Positions 14,729 through 23,994 of a DNA stretch of 64,000 nt are shown here, piece after piece. The DNA is taken from NCBI GenBank assembly GCA_049698775.1, contig JBAVYM010000053.1, positions 1 to 64,000 on the forward strand, read 5' to 3'. How positions within the stretch are numbered: the stretch's first letter is position 1; each line of letters begins with the position of its first letter. The translations under genes were made by a program, and so were the position numbers. Source of the stretch: REEB76 sp049698775. GTDB lineage: Bacteria; Pseudomonadota; Gammaproteobacteria; Natronospirales; REEB76. The notes beneath the pieces are model-generated. The model saw only the letters and a list, made by a program, of their open reading frames with translations. It searched no databases and was not told the DNA's origin.

Positions 14729-16699
14729 ATGTTTAAAAAAATTCTCATCGCCAACCGCGGCGAGATCGCCTGCCGCGTTATCCGCACCTGCCGGCGGCTC
14801 GGCATCGCGACGGTCGCGGTGTATTCCGACGCGGACCGGCACGCTTTGCACGTGCAGATGGCGGACGAGGCCATGCACATTGGCCCGGCGAAGGCGTCTG
14901 ATTCCTATCTCAACATGGAGCGCATTCTGACTGCCGCAAAACAAACCGGCGCCGAGGCGATCCATCCGGGGTACGGTTTCCTCTCGGAGAACAGCGAATT
15001 TGCGCGCCGTTGTCAAAAGGCCGGCGTGATTTTCATCGGGCCGTCGCCGGAAAGCATGGACGCGATGGCCTCGAAAAGCGCGGCGGTAACGCTGATGGAA
15101 AAAGCCGGTGTGCCGGTAACGCCCGGCTACCACGGTGAAGATCAAAGTCTCAAGAAGCTGGAGGCGGAAGCCCGGCGCGTCGGTTTTCCGGTACTGATCA
15201 AACCCTCTGCGGGTGGCGGCGGCAAAGGCATGCATGTTGTACGGGCAGCCGGGGAATTCAAGGAAGCTCTGGCCACTGCGAAGCGCGAAGCCAGGAACGC
15301 TTTCGGCGACGAGCATGTGCTGCTGGAGAAATATATCCAGCAACCCCGGCATATCGAGTTCCAGGTATTCGGCGACAGCCACGGCAACGTGGTGCATCTG
15401 TTCGAGCGCGAGTGTTCGTTGCAGCGGCGTTTCCAGAAAGTCGTCGAGGAAACTCCCTCGCCGTTTCTGGACGAAGCACTGCGCAAAAAGATGGGCGACA
15501 CCGCCATAGCCGCCGCGAAAGCCGTGAACTATGTGAACGCCGGCACCATCGAGTTCATCGTGGGTGCGGACAAGTCTTTCCATTTCATGGAGATGAATAC
15601 GCGCTTGCAGGTGGAGCATCCAATTACCGAAGAAACCACCGGGTTGGACCTCGTGGAATGGCAGTTGCGCGTGGCGAGCGGTGAAAAATTGCCGCTCACA
15701 CAGAATGAAATCAGGCAGCGTGGCCACGCCATCGAAACGCGCCTGTATGCGGAAAACGCTGACAAGGGTTTCCTGCCGGTGACCGGCCGCATCGAGTTGT
15801 TCGCCACGCCGGATCAGCCGTTCGCGCGCGTGGACACCGGTGTGCGCAGCGGTGACGAGATCGGCGTGTTCTACGATCCGATGATCGCCAAGATCAGCGT
15901 GTCCGGCAAAGATCGCGCAGAAGCCGTGGAACGCCTGAGTGCCGCTCTGGCGCATACCGCGGTGTTCGGCCTGGTCACCAATCTGCCGCTGCTGCGCGGC
16001 ATCGCCAAGCATCCGGAATTCGCCGCCGGCCGCTACGACACCGGCTTCATCGAGCACGAACTCAAGACGCTGTTGACGCGTCCCGCTCCCACACCTGCTG
16101 CAATTGCTGCGGCGGTGGCGGCCGAGATTCGGAATGGCCACAACGATCAAAGCACGCCCTGGCGCGCGGACGGCTGGCGGCTAGATCACTCCGGTGGTCG
16201 GCGGTTACTGATCCGCAGCGCGAATGGCAGCGAGCAAACGATCCGGGCCATCGGCAGCGCCTCCGCCTTCAGTTTCCATATGGATAGCGCTCTCCATGAA
16301 GTCCGGGACGCGCGGCCGCATGGGCACCAATGGCGATTCAATTTGAATGGCAAAGCGCATAGCGCTCAAGTGCTACGGCACGGCGATGAATTTCAAACAG
16401 CACTGGACGGAGTAGCATTCAATCTTGCGCTGACCTCGCCGTTCGCGCCCAAGACCGCGCGCGCGGCCGACACCTCGACTCATCCCGTCAGCCCCATGCC
16501 GGGCCGCGTGGTCGCGGTGCACGTGAAGGCCGGCGATAATGTGCTGCCCGGTCAGGCACTGCTGGTGCTGGAAGGCATGAAGATGGAATACACCGTGAAA
16601 GCCGGCGTGGCCGGAAGCATCGAGAAGTTGCTGTGCAAGGAAGGTGACATGGTGGATGCAGAAGCGCCGCTGGTGGACATAAAAACAGATGACGCATGA
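14729..16699 (+). CDS. liuD: Methylcrotonyl-CoA carboxylase alpha (biotin) subunit, 656 aa
   Basis: Carboxylates biotin with ATP and bicarbonate, then passes CO2 to LiuB. The domains in order are the biotin carboxylase N-terminal domain (ILIANRGEIACRVIRT), the ATP-grasp domain (KPSAGGGGKGMHVV, about residues 153-166, and EMNTRLQVEHPITE), the biotin carboxylase C-terminal domain, and a biotinyl domain with VLEGMKMEYTV near residue 615, where the second K of the motif carries biotin. No strong Shine-Dalgarno sequence is seen before the ATG. The length is standard for MCC alpha. Confidence 0.92.
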   Translation: MFKKILIANRGEIACRVIRTCRRLGIATVAVYSDADRHALHVQMADEAMHIGPAKASDSYLNMERILTAAKQTGAEAIHPGYGFLSENSEFARRCQKAGVIFIGPSPESMDAMASKSAAVTLMEKAGVPVTPGYHGEDQSLKKLEAEARRVGFPVLIKPSAGGGGKGMHVVRAAGEFKEALATAKREARNAFGDEHVLLEKYIQQPRHIEFQVFGDSHGNVVHLFERECSLQRRFQKVVEETPSPFLDEALRKKMGDTAIAAAKAVNYVNAGTIEFIVGADKSFHFMEMNTRLQVEHPITEETTGLDLVEWQLRVASGEKLPLTQNEIRQRGHAIETRLYAENADKGFLPVTGRIELFATPDQPFARVDTGVRSGDEIGVFYDPMIAKISVSGKDRAEAVERLSAALAHTAVFGLVTNLPLLRGIAKHPEFAAGRYDTGFIEHELKTLLTRPAPTPAAIAAAVAAEIRNGHNDQSTPWRADGWRLDHSGGRRLLIRSANGSEQTIRAIGSASAFSFHMDSALHEVRDARPHGHQWRFNLNGKAHSAQVLRHGDEFQTALDGVAFNLALTSPFAPKTARAADTSTHPVSPMPGRVVAVHVKAGDNVLPGQALLVLEGMKMEYTVKAGVAGSIEKLLCKEGDMVDAEAPLVDIKTDDA

Positions 16700-16705
16700 G
16701 CGTCG

Positions 16706-16798
16706 TCCTTGCTCTCCCTCTCAGGGGGGAGAGAAAAAAGTGAGGGCGTGTCTTAAAATCCCCCTCATCCCCACCTTCTCCCGGAGGGAGAAGGACTA
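16706..16798. repeat. Family A repeat between liuD and liuE
   Basis: TCCCTCTCAGGGGGGAGAGA, then GTGAGGG, CCCCCTCATCCCCACC and TTCTCCCGGAGGGAGAAGGA. These are two family A hairpins in a spacer without a gene. Confidence 0.65.
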
Positions 16799-16814
16799 AA
16801 GCCAAGGCATCTTG

Positions 16815-17750
16815 ATGAGCAGCTTTCCAAAATCAGTGAAAATCGTTGAGGTCGGTGCGCGCGATGGCCTGCAGAACGAAAAAACCATTGTGCCGGCGGC
16901 GGTGAAGATCGAGTTCATCAACCGGCTGTCAGCCACTGGACTGCGCACAATCGAAGCCACGAGTTTCGTCAGCCCCAAATGGATTCCGCAGCTTGCCGAT
17001 GCTGAAGAAGTCTTCAAGGGCATCGAAAAGAAACCCGGCGTGTCCTATCCAGTGCTGGTGCCGAACGAAAAAGGCATGCAGCGCGCGCTGGCCGCGGGCG
17101 CGAAAGAAATTTCAATTTTCACTGCGGCTTCTGAAACCTTTAATGCGAAAAATATCAACTGCTCCATCGCCGAATCCATCGAGCGCTTCAAGCCGGTGAT
17201 GACGTTGGCGGCCGAGCACGGCGTCCGCGTGCGCGGCTACATCTCCACCGTCATCGGTTGTCCTTATGAAGGATCGATTGCGCCCGAGGCGGTGGCGCGG
17301 GTGGCGAAGCAACTCGCCGCCCTCGGCTGCTACGAGATTTCACTCGGCGACACCATCGGCGTGGGCACGCCGCTCAAGGCGCAGCGCATGCTGGAAGCGG
17401 TCGCCGCCGAAGTACCGATGCAGAAACTGGCAGTGCATTTCCACGACACCTATGGCCAGGCCTTGGCCAGCATCCATGCCTGCCTCGAATTGGGCGTAAA
17501 TATTGTGGATAGCTCCATCTCGGGTCTAGGCGGCTGTCCCTACGCCAAAGGCGCCACCGGCAATGTGGCCACCGAGGATGTACTGTTCATGCTGCAAGGC
17601 ATGGGCATTGAAACCGGTGTAGATATTGCTAAGCTGCTCGCCGCCGGCCAATTCATCAGTTCTGTTTTGCAGCGCACACCAGCCAGCAAACTGGGGCGAG
17701 TGCCGTCCGATAGCCGACGTGACGCCAAAACTCTGGAAGTATTCAAGTGA
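16815..17750 (+). CDS. liuE: Hydroxymethylglutaryl-CoA lyase, 311 aa
   Basis: Cleaves HMG-CoA to acetyl-CoA and acetoacetate, the last liu step. It is a TIM barrel of the DRE-TIM lyase family. The metal and substrate motif VGARDGLQNEK is at about residues 13-23, the metal-binding HFHDTYGQ at about 208-215, and the signature loop GLGGCPYAKGATGNVATED with its catalytic cysteine at about 237-255. Start at ATG 16815; a TTG directly before it is less likely. The stop overlaps the GTG start of ddl by four bases. Confidence 0.93.
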   Translation: MSSFPKSVKIVEVGARDGLQNEKTIVPAAVKIEFINRLSATGLRTIEATSFVSPKWIPQLADAEEVFKGIEKKPGVSYPVLVPNEKGMQRALAAGAKEISIFTAASETFNAKNINCSIAESIERFKPVMTLAAEHGVRVRGYISTVIGCPYEGSIAPEAVARVAKQLAALGCYEISLGDTIGVGTPLKAQRMLEAVAAEVPMQKLAVHFHDTYGQALASIHACLELGVNIVDSSISGLGGCPYAKGATGNVATEDVLFMLQGMGIETGVDIAKLLAAGQFISSVLQRTPASKLGRVPSDSRRDAKTLEVFK

Positions 17751-18841
17751 AAAAAATCAGAGTGGGGATTCTTTTCGGCGGCAAATCCGCCGAACACGAG
17801 ATTTCGTTGCTATCGGCGAAGAACGTTATTGACGCGATTGACAAATCGAAATACGAGCCGGTGCTCATAGGCATAGACAAGTCCGGCCGCTGGCTCATGA
17901 ACGAGCCTTCGCAATTCCTGCTGAACAGCAGCAATCCGAAACTCATTGCGCTCAACAAGGCCAACAGCGAAAGCGTGGCGCTGGTGCCGCAAAGCGAAGG
18001 CCGGCTCACCAGCCTGAACAGCGGTCATCTCGATGAAAAGATGGATGTGGTGTTTCCCATAGTGCACGGTCCGTTCGGCGAGGACGGCACCATCCAGGGC
18101 CTGCTCAAGCTCGCCAATGTGCCGTTCGTGGGCGCGGGCGTGCTCGGCTCCGCGGTGGGCATGGATAAGGACGTGATGAAACGCCTGCTGCGCGAAGCCG
18201 GTATTCTGGTACCGACGTTCCTGGTATTCCGTCAGAACGAACAACTGAATTTTGATAGCGTTACTCGCGCGCTGGGAATGCCGGTATTCGTGAAGCCGGC
18301 AAATCTCGGTTCTTCTGTGGGCATCAGCAAAGCAAAGGACAAAACCAGCTTCGAGAAAGCGGTGAAAGATGCTTTTCACTACGACACCAAGATTCTCGTG
18401 GAAGAAGCCATCCAGGGCCGCGAAATCGAATGCGCAGTGCTCGGCAACGACGAACCCATCGCTTCCGTGCCGGGCGAAATCATTCCCACCCACGAGTTCT
18501 ACGACTACGAAGCAAAATACATTGATGAGCACGGTGCGAAGCTGGAAGCACCGGCCAGGCTGGATGAGGATACCGTCAAGCGCGTGCAGGAACTCGCGAT
18601 ACGAACCTTCAAGACGCTCAACTGTGAAGGCATGGGGCGCGTGGATATGTTCTTGAAAACGGACGGCACTCTGCTGGTGAATGAGATCAACACCATCCCC
18701 GGCTTTACCAAGATCAGCATGTACCCGCGGCTCTGGAGTTTATCCGGCATTTCCTACACGGAGCTCATTGACCGGCTGATCCAGTTTGCCATCGAGCGCT
18801 TCGAGCGGGAACAGAAATTGCAGACCTCCCACGAAGCTTGA
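17747..18841 (+). CDS. ddl: D-alanine--D-alanine ligase, 364 aa
   Basis: ATP-dependent ligase making D-Ala-D-Ala for peptidoglycan. It is an ATP-grasp enzyme: the N-terminal GILFGGKSAEHEISLLSAK is the substrate-binding signature, FVKPANLGSSVGISK the ATP-binding part, and NEINTIPGFTKISMYP the C-terminal metal-binding part. The length suits the DdlA type. The GTG start overlaps the liuE stop (GTGA), so translation is probably coupled. It is outside the usual mur/fts cluster, so a second ddl copy may exist elsewhere. Confidence 0.92.
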   Translation: MKKIRVGILFGGKSAEHEISLLSAKNVIDAIDKSKYEPVLIGIDKSGRWLMNEPSQFLLNSSNPKLIALNKANSESVALVPQSEGRLTSLNSGHLDEKMDVVFPIVHGPFGEDGTIQGLLKLANVPFVGAGVLGSAVGMDKDVMKRLLREAGILVPTFLVFRQNEQLNFDSVTRALGMPVFVKPANLGSSVGISKAKDKTSFEKAVKDAFHYDTKILVEEAIQGREIECAVLGNDEPIASVPGEIIPTHEFYDYEAKYIDEHGAKLEAPARLDEDTVKRVQELAIRTFKTLNCEGMGRVDMFLKTDGTLLVNEINTIPGFTKISMYPRLWSLSGISYTELIDRLIQFAIERFEREQKLQTSHEA

Positions 18842-18848
18842 CCCTTGA

Positions 18849-18932
18849 ATACCTTCTCCCTTGATGGGAGAAGGTTAGGATGAGGGTGAGTAAAATACCC
18901 CTCACCCCGACCCTCTCCCACAAGGGGAAAGG
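18849..18932. repeat. Family A repeat before gpmA
   Basis: CCTTCTCCCTTGATGGGAGAAGG is one hairpin, followed by CCCCTCACCCCGACCCTCTC and AAGGGGAAAGGG. It fills most of the spacer between ddl and gpmA. Confidence 0.7.
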
Positions 18933-18966
18933 GTGCACAAATAACAGACCACTAACCGGACACTCC

Positions 18967-19728
18967 ATGACCAAACTCGTTCTGCTCCGTCACGGCCTGA
19001 GCCAGTGGAACAAGGAAAACCGCTTCACCGGCTGGACCGACGTGGACTTGGCGCCGGAAGGCGTGGCCGAAGCGCATGAAGCCGCGCATCTTTTGAAGGC
19101 AGCGGGTTTCAGCTTCGATACGGCCTACACCTCGCTGCTCAAGCGCGCGGTGCGCACGCTCTGGATCGTGCTGGACGACATGGACCGGATGTGGATTCCT
19201 GTGGAGAAAGATTGGCGGCTGAACGAGCGCCATTACGGCGCCCTGCAGGGGCTGAACAAGGCCGAAACGGCGCAGAAATACGGCGAAGATCAGGTGAAAC
19301 TCTGGCGCCGCAGTTACGATGTGCGGCCGCCGGCATTGGCCGAAAACGATTCACGCCATCCCAATTTCGATCCGCGCTACAGCGGACTGAGACCTGCCGA
19401 GCGCCCCGCCACCGAATCGCTGGCCGACACCGTGGCGCGCTTCGTACCCTACTACGAGTCCGACATCCTGCCGGCCATGAAAAGCGGCAAGCGCATCATC
19501 ATCGCCGCTCACGGCAATTCACTGCGCGCATTGGTGAAACACATGGACAAGCTGAGCGACAATGAGATTGTGTCACTCAACATTCCCACCGGCATTCCGC
19601 TGGTGTACGAATTTGACAAGCACTTCAAGCCGATCAGGCACTACTATCTCGGTGACCAGAATAAAGTTGCGGCAGCTGTGCGATCAGTCGCAGATCAAGC
19701 GGCTGATAGAGCCCCTGGAATTGAGTGA
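18967..19728 (+). CDS. gpmA: 2,3-bisphosphoglycerate-dependent phosphoglycerate mutase, 253 aa
   Basis: Interconverts 3- and 2-phosphoglycerate in glycolysis and gluconeogenesis. The catalytic histidine is in LVLLRHGLSQWNKENRF (residue 11). The dPGM-specific region NERHYGALQGLNK and the second active-site histidine in IIAAHGNSLRAL are present. A longer open frame from 18880 runs through a repeat and is unlikely. Its link to the neighbouring catabolic genes is unclear, though acetyl-CoA-yielding growth would need gluconeogenesis. Confidence 0.93.
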   Translation: MTKLVLLRHGLSQWNKENRFTGWTDVDLAPEGVAEAHEAAHLLKAAGFSFDTAYTSLLKRAVRTLWIVLDDMDRMWIPVEKDWRLNERHYGALQGLNKAETAQKYGEDQVKLWRRSYDVRPPALAENDSRHPNFDPRYSGLRPAERPATESLADTVARFVPYYESDILPAMKSGKRIIIAAHGNSLRALVKHMDKLSDNEIVSLNIPTGIPLVYEFDKHFKPIRHYYLGDQNKVAAAVRSVADQAADRAPGIE

Positions 19729-19823
19729 TACTGTCATTGATAAAGGCCCGTTGAATGCAATTATGAAGAAGTGGTCGCACGGCCGATTTTTAGCCTCCTT
19801 GAACCACATAATGGGAGCACACC

Positions 19824-20591
19824 ATGAAATTTGAAGGCATCCGCGCCATCGTCTCTGGCGGCGTTTCTGGTCTCGGCCTCGCCACCTGCGAACGCATCGT
19901 GAAAGCCGGTGGCAAGGTCGCCATGCTGGACGTGAACGAACAGCACGGCGCCGAAGCCGCGAAGAAGCTCGGCGGCAGTGCATTGTTCATCAAAACCGAC
20001 GTGTCGTCGGAACGTGAGGTTCAGGCAGCCCTGGCGCAAGCAGAAGGCGCGTTCGGGAGTCTGCAGCTCGTGGTGAATTGTGCGGGCGTTTTGGGAGCCG
20101 GGCGCACGCTCGGCCGTGAAGGCCCGATGGCGACGGAGTTCTTCGCCAAGACCATCCATGTGAACCTGATCGGCACCTTCAATCTCATCAAGGCCGCCGC
20201 CAATGTCATGCAGCACAATGCGCCCAATGCCGAGGGTGAGCGCGGTGTGATCGTGAACACGGCGTCGGTGGCGGCGTTCGAGGGACAGATTGGCCAAGCC
20301 GCGTATTCCGCTTCCAAAGGAGGCATCGTGAGCATGACGTTGCCGATCGCGCGCGAATTCGCACGCTTCTGCATTCGCGTCATGACCATCGCGCCCGGCA
20401 TTTTCTGGACGCCGATGATGGCCGGCATGTCCGAGGAAGTGCAGAAGTCGCTCGGTGCGCAGGTACCCTTCCCTTCGCGCCTCGGCAAACCGGAGGAGTA
20501 TGCCCAACTGGTGCAGCAGATCTGCGAGAGCGTGATGCTGAACGGTGAGACCATCCGCCTGGACGGCGCGATCAGAATGCAGCCGAAATAG
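19824..20591 (+). CDS. SDR-family 3-hydroxyacyl-CoA dehydrogenase, 255 aa
   Basis: Short-chain dehydrogenase with the NAD-binding motif SGGVSGLGLA (about residues 11-20), the NCAG segment, and the catalytic Ser with YSASKGG. The overall sequence resembles the type-2 3-hydroxyacyl-CoA dehydrogenase group (HSD17B10-like). That enzyme oxidises 2-methyl-3-hydroxybutyryl-CoA in isoleucine breakdown and other short 3-hydroxyacyl-CoAs. The assignment fits the branched-chain catabolic neighbours. GGGAG lies upstream of the ATG. Confidence 0.82.
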   Translation: MKFEGIRAIVSGGVSGLGLATCERIVKAGGKVAMLDVNEQHGAEAAKKLGGSALFIKTDVSSEREVQAALAQAEGAFGSLQLVVNCAGVLGAGRTLGREGPMATEFFAKTIHVNLIGTFNLIKAAANVMQHNAPNAEGERGVIVNTASVAAFEGQIGQAAYSASKGGIVSMTLPIAREFARFCIRVMTIAPGIFWTPMMAGMSEEVQKSLGAQVPFPSRLGKPEEYAQLVQQICESVMLNGETIRLDGAIRMQPK

Positions 20592-20840
20592 CGCGGGCTT
20601 CCGCGCCCGCACGACGGGTCTATTTTCTTTGCTCGTCCAAAGAAAATGACCGAAAAGAAAGGACGCCCCCGGATGCCGACCCTTCGGGCTGCCCTGTGCT
20701 CCTCCCTCCTGCGGGGCTTCGCAGACGGTGCATCCCTGCACCGCTGCGAAGGCTTGCCATCCTGGCTTCACCCGTTTCGCGGCCTTATCCTCACTCGGTC
20801 CGGTGCTCGGCGGCATCCGAGGGGGAATTAAACAACAAAG
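20592..20840. repeat. Long structured repeat-like intergenic element (family F)
   Basis: No gene is seen. The element opens with a GC hairpin (GCGGGC with GCCCGC, near 20594-20610). A perfect 10-bp stem ATTTTCTTTG-CTCGTC-CAAAGAAAAT follows at 20622-20647, then a stretch of several imperfect inverted repeats ending GGCGGCATCCGAGGGG. I recognise this type of text (CTTTGCTCGTCCAAAGAAA followed by GGACGCCCC) as a recurrent intergenic element of proteobacterial genomes. Whether it is transcribed is unknown. Confidence 0.55.
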
Positions 20841-20908
20841 ATGCCGAATCATTTAAAATGCGACCAGTGCTTGGCAGGCGCTGCTTACTCGATACCCAAC
20901 AGTTAAAT

Positions 20909-22507
20909 ATGCAAACCCAGCGCGAAATCATGATTTACGACGTGGTGGTGGTGGGCGCCGGCCCGGCCGGTCTCGCCTGCGCCATCCGTCTGAAACAGCG
21001 AAAACCGAATATCCGCGTGTGCGTGCTGGAGAAAGGTTCACAGGTCGGCGCGCATATTTTGTCCGGCTGCGTTATGGAACCCGCTGCGCTTGACGAACTG
21101 CTGCCCGAATGGCGCAAAACGCCGCCCGCCATTTGCGTGCCGGCGGCCAAGGACGAATTCGTGTTTCTCAGCAAAACGCGACGTATCCGCCTACCGACGC
21201 CGCCGCAGATGAAGAATCAAGGAAACTTCATCATCTCGCTCGGCGGCCTGTGCGCGTGGCTGGCGCAACAGGCCGAAGCCCTGGGCGTGGAAGTGTTCCC
21301 CGGTTTTCCCGCGGCCGCACCGCTCATGGAGAACGGCAAGGTCATCGGCGTGCGCTGCGGTGACATGGGCCTGAACAAGGACGGCACGCCCGGACCCAAC
21401 TTCGCCGCCGGCGTAGATATCCACGCCAACGTGTCAGTGCTGGCCGAAGGTTGCCGCGGCAGCGTCAGCAAGCAGCTCATCCGGGAATTCAAACTTGACG
21501 CCAATTCTTCACCGCAGACCTATGGCATCGGCTTCAAGGAGCTGTGGCAACTGCCGCCGGGACGGGTCAGGCCCGGTTACGTGCAACATAGTGTCGGCTG
21601 GCCGCTGGATTCCAAAACCTATGGCGGCAGTTTCCTGTATCACTTGGACCAGGATCGCGTGTACGTGGGTTTCGTGGCCGGACTGGATTACGAAGGCCCG
21701 GAATTCAAACCCTTCGAGGCGTTTCAGCAATTCAAGCATCACCCGAGCGTGAAACTGCTGCTGGAAGGCGGCGAGATTCTTTCCGCCGGCAGCCGCGCAC
21801 TCATCGAGGGCGGCCTGCAATCCCTGCCGAAACTGGAAATGCCAGGCGCGCTGCTGGTGGGCGATGCCGCCGGTACCATGAACGTACCGAAAATTAAAGG
21901 CACGCACATGGCGTTGCACTCGGGAATGCTGGCCGCCGAGCATTTGGCGGAACGCGGCACGAGCAAAGGCTTTGACGCGCTCTGGCGCAATTCGCCGTCC
22001 GCACAGGAACTGCGCAAGGTCCGCAACGTCCGGCCCGGCTTCCACAAAGGATTATGGTTTGGCCTCTTCAATGCCGCGCTGGAAACCGTCACCTTCGGCA
22101 AGCTGCCCTGGACCCTGAAAAATCACGCAGACTGGAAGAGCCTGCACACGCTCACCGAGGATCGCGCGGGTACGGAAGACTATGTGACGCGCACGCTGCC
22201 GCCCAAGGATCGGCTATCTTCTGTGTTCTTCGCCGCCACTAGCCACGACGAGCACCAGTCCGCACATCTAAAGGTCCCCGATACGAATATCTGCATCGGC
22301 CGTTGCGTAACCGAATACAACAATCCCTGTACCCGCTTCTGTCCGGCGCAGGTCTATGAGATGGTGGAGGAAAATGGCAAGAAACGCCTGCAGATCAACG
22401 CCGCCAACTGCGTGCACTGCAAGACCTGCGACATCAAAGATCCCTACGAGAACATCCTCTGGACCACGCCGGAAGGCGGCAGTGGACCGAATTATCAGAA
22501 TCTGTGA
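20909..22507 (+). CDS. etfD: Electron transfer flavoprotein-ubiquinone oxidoreductase, 532 aa
   Basis: Passes electrons from reduced ETF to the quinone pool at the inner membrane. The N-terminal FAD site is VVVVGAGPAGLACAI. The middle contains the conserved ETF-QO segment GIKGTHMALHSGMLAAEH-like sequence (here KIKGTHMALHSGMLAAEH). The C-terminal domain has the 4Fe-4S cysteines in NPCTRFCPA and NCVHCKTCDIKDP, then the GGSGPNYQNL end. Start taken at ATG 20909; ATG 20930 is possible. The longer frame upstream is repeat sequence. With etfB and etfA downstream it completes the electron route from LiuA. Confidence 0.92.
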   Translation: MQTQREIMIYDVVVVGAGPAGLACAIRLKQRKPNIRVCVLEKGSQVGAHILSGCVMEPAALDELLPEWRKTPPAICVPAAKDEFVFLSKTRRIRLPTPPQMKNQGNFIISLGGLCAWLAQQAEALGVEVFPGFPAAAPLMENGKVIGVRCGDMGLNKDGTPGPNFAAGVDIHANVSVLAEGCRGSVSKQLIREFKLDANSSPQTYGIGFKELWQLPPGRVRPGYVQHSVGWPLDSKTYGGSFLYHLDQDRVYVGFVAGLDYEGPEFKPFEAFQQFKHHPSVKLLLEGGEILSAGSRALIEGGLQSLPKLEMPGALLVGDAAGTMNVPKIKGTHMALHSGMLAAEHLAERGTSKGFDALWRNSPSAQELRKVRNVRPGFHKGLWFGLFNAALETVTFGKLPWTLKNHADWKSLHTLTEDRAGTEDYVTRTLPPKDRLSSVFFAATSHDEHQSAHLKVPDTNICIGRCVTEYNNPCTRFCPAQVYEMVEENGKKRLQINAANCVHCKTCDIKDPYENILWTTPEGGSGPNYQNL

Positions 22508-22611
22508 TGATTGTCCGATATGAAAATATGTTGTAACAAGGAATCTCGTCTCATGATCTTTTGAAATGATGCATATCTATATATTAGAACTTCCGCCAAA
22601 AGGAGGTTGAG

Positions 22612-22923
22612 ATGCAAGATCAAGACAAACAAGCGATTATTGGTCTCATTACGTGCTGCGGTATATTTTTTGGTGGGCTAATTGGTTTCCTATTACGACC
22701 ATCAGTATTCGTCGTTGGTCAATTGCCGTTTTATACAGTTATTACCCGTGGTACAAACTTGCAAGGCCTTGATTCGCTACTGGTGCCAGCGGCTGAACGA
22801 TCATTCAACTATTTGCTCATCGGCATTATTATTGGTGCTATAGCAGGATTTGTACTTGCAACTTTGTATATCAAAAACGGACAAAACCATAACAATCCAA
22901 GTGAAGAAGAAAAGAAAAAGTAA
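22612..22923 (+). CDS. Small two-segment membrane protein, 103 aa
   Basis: Two hydrophobic segments (about residues 9-30 and 66-86) are joined by a periplasm-type loop, with a charged tail ending EEEKKK. The ATG has a perfect AAAGGAGG at good spacing, so it is very likely translated. The base composition is more AT-rich than its neighbours. No family is recognised. With the next small ORF it interrupts the ETF-QO/etfBA set. Confidence 0.65.
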   Translation: MQDQDKQAIIGLITCCGIFFGGLIGFLLRPSVFVVGQLPFYTVITRGTNLQGLDSLLVPAAERSFNYLLIGIIIGAIAGFVLATLYIKNGQNHNNPSEEEKKK

Positions 22924-22981
22924 CGCTTGACCATCAAGTGGGATAAGCTCCGAAGGCGGTGCTTGCATATCGAGTTGCACC

Positions 22982-23191
22982 ATGGCTAAAAGTGATTTCA
23001 TCTGTAAGATCTGCAAACGCGTTAAAAGCGAGGGATTTTTGTCAGGTGGTGGAAAATATAAGTGTCCCGTACATAAATTTATTTGCGGTGATCATGTCAC
23101 TGGTTTCTTGATTCCGCATTGCCGTATCTGTAGCAACCGTGTGCTCAAGTATGTATTCAATTCTTCCAAAGGAAAATGGATCCGAACTTAA
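22982..23191 (+). CDS. Small cysteine-rich, zinc-ribbon-like protein, 69 aa
   Basis: Three cysteine pairs or near pairs (CKIC, CPVHKFIC, CRIC) and several histidines suggest one or two zinc-binding knuckles. It is basic, and more AT-rich than its surroundings, like the preceding gene. No family is recognised. No strong ribosome site is seen before the ATG. The regular Cys spacing is the main support for a real gene. Confidence 0.5.
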   Translation: MAKSDFICKICKRVKSEGFLSGGGKYKCPVHKFICGDHVTGFLIPHCRICSNRVLKYVFNSSKGKWIRT

Positions 23192-23247
23192 TATGAGCGC
23201 CTTCGCCATTTAATGTACCTCGCATAGATAGCTCTAAGGATAACAGA

Positions 23248-23994
23248 TTGAAAATACTGGTCGGCATCAAACGCGTCGTTGACTTCGCCGTGCGCGTGCA
23301 GGTGAAAAAGGATGGTACCGGCGTCGTCACCGACGGCGTGAAGATGGGCATCAATCCCTTCGACGAAATCGCGCTGGAAGAAGCTCTGCGTATCCGCGAT
23401 AAGGGCGTTCAGGCCGAAGTCATCGCGGTGAGCATTGGGCCAGCGGAGGTGCAGCAGCAACTGCGCACGGCGCTTGCCATGGGTGCGGACCGCGCCATTC
23501 TAGTGGAAACGGCCGACGCCATTCAACCGCTGATGGCGGCGCGAATCTTCCACGAACTAGCGAAGCGTGAAAACGCCGATCTGGTGATTCTCGGCAAACA
23601 GGCCATTGACGATGATTTTAATCAGACTGGCCAGATGCTCGCAGCGCTCTGGGACCGTCCGCAGGCAACGTTCGCTTCAAAAATGGAATGGAAGGACAAG
23701 AGTTTGAATGTCACACGCGAAGTGGACGCGGGGCTGGAGACCATATCCGTGGACCTGCCGGCGGTCGTCACCACGGACCTGCGGCTCAACACGCCGCGCT
23801 TCGTGAAGATGCCGGATATCATGAAGGCCCGCAGCAAGCCACTACAGAGCCTGAAACTGGCAGAGCTCGGCGTGACCGCTGCGCCGAAGCTGGAAACCAC
23901 AAAATACGCACCACCGCCACAGCGCGTGGGCGGCAAGAAAGTGACTGACGTGCCAGCGCTCATTGCCGCACTGAAAGAACGGGGGGTGCTGTAA
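23248..23994 (+). CDS. etfB: Electron transfer flavoprotein beta subunit, 248 aa
   Basis: Forms the ETF heterodimer with EtfA, accepting electrons from acyl-CoA dehydrogenases such as LiuA. The N-terminus KILVGIKRVVDFAVRVQVK, the AMP-binding region around LGKQAIDDDFNQTGQMLA (about residues 116-133) and the length match the family. The start is a TTG at 23248 with AAGGA upstream. Its stop overlaps the etfA ATG (TAATG), so translation is coupled. Confidence 0.93.
   Translation: MKILVGIKRVVDFAVRVQVKKDGTGVVTDGVKMGINPFDEIALEEALRIRDKGVQAEVIAVSIGPAEVQQQLRTALAMGADRAILVETADAIQPLMAARIFHELAKRENADLVILGKQAIDDDFNQTGQMLAALWDRPQATFASKMEWKDKSLNVTREVDAGLETISVDLPAVVTTDLRLNTPRFVKMPDIMKARSKPLQSLKLAELGVTAAPKLETTKYAPPPQRVGGKKVTDVPALIAALKERGVL

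Noticed and set aside
14693..16150. Long minus-strand open frame across liuD
   Set aside because: It is a shadow of the well-supported biotin carboxylase gene on the plus strand, a common effect in GC-rich DNA.
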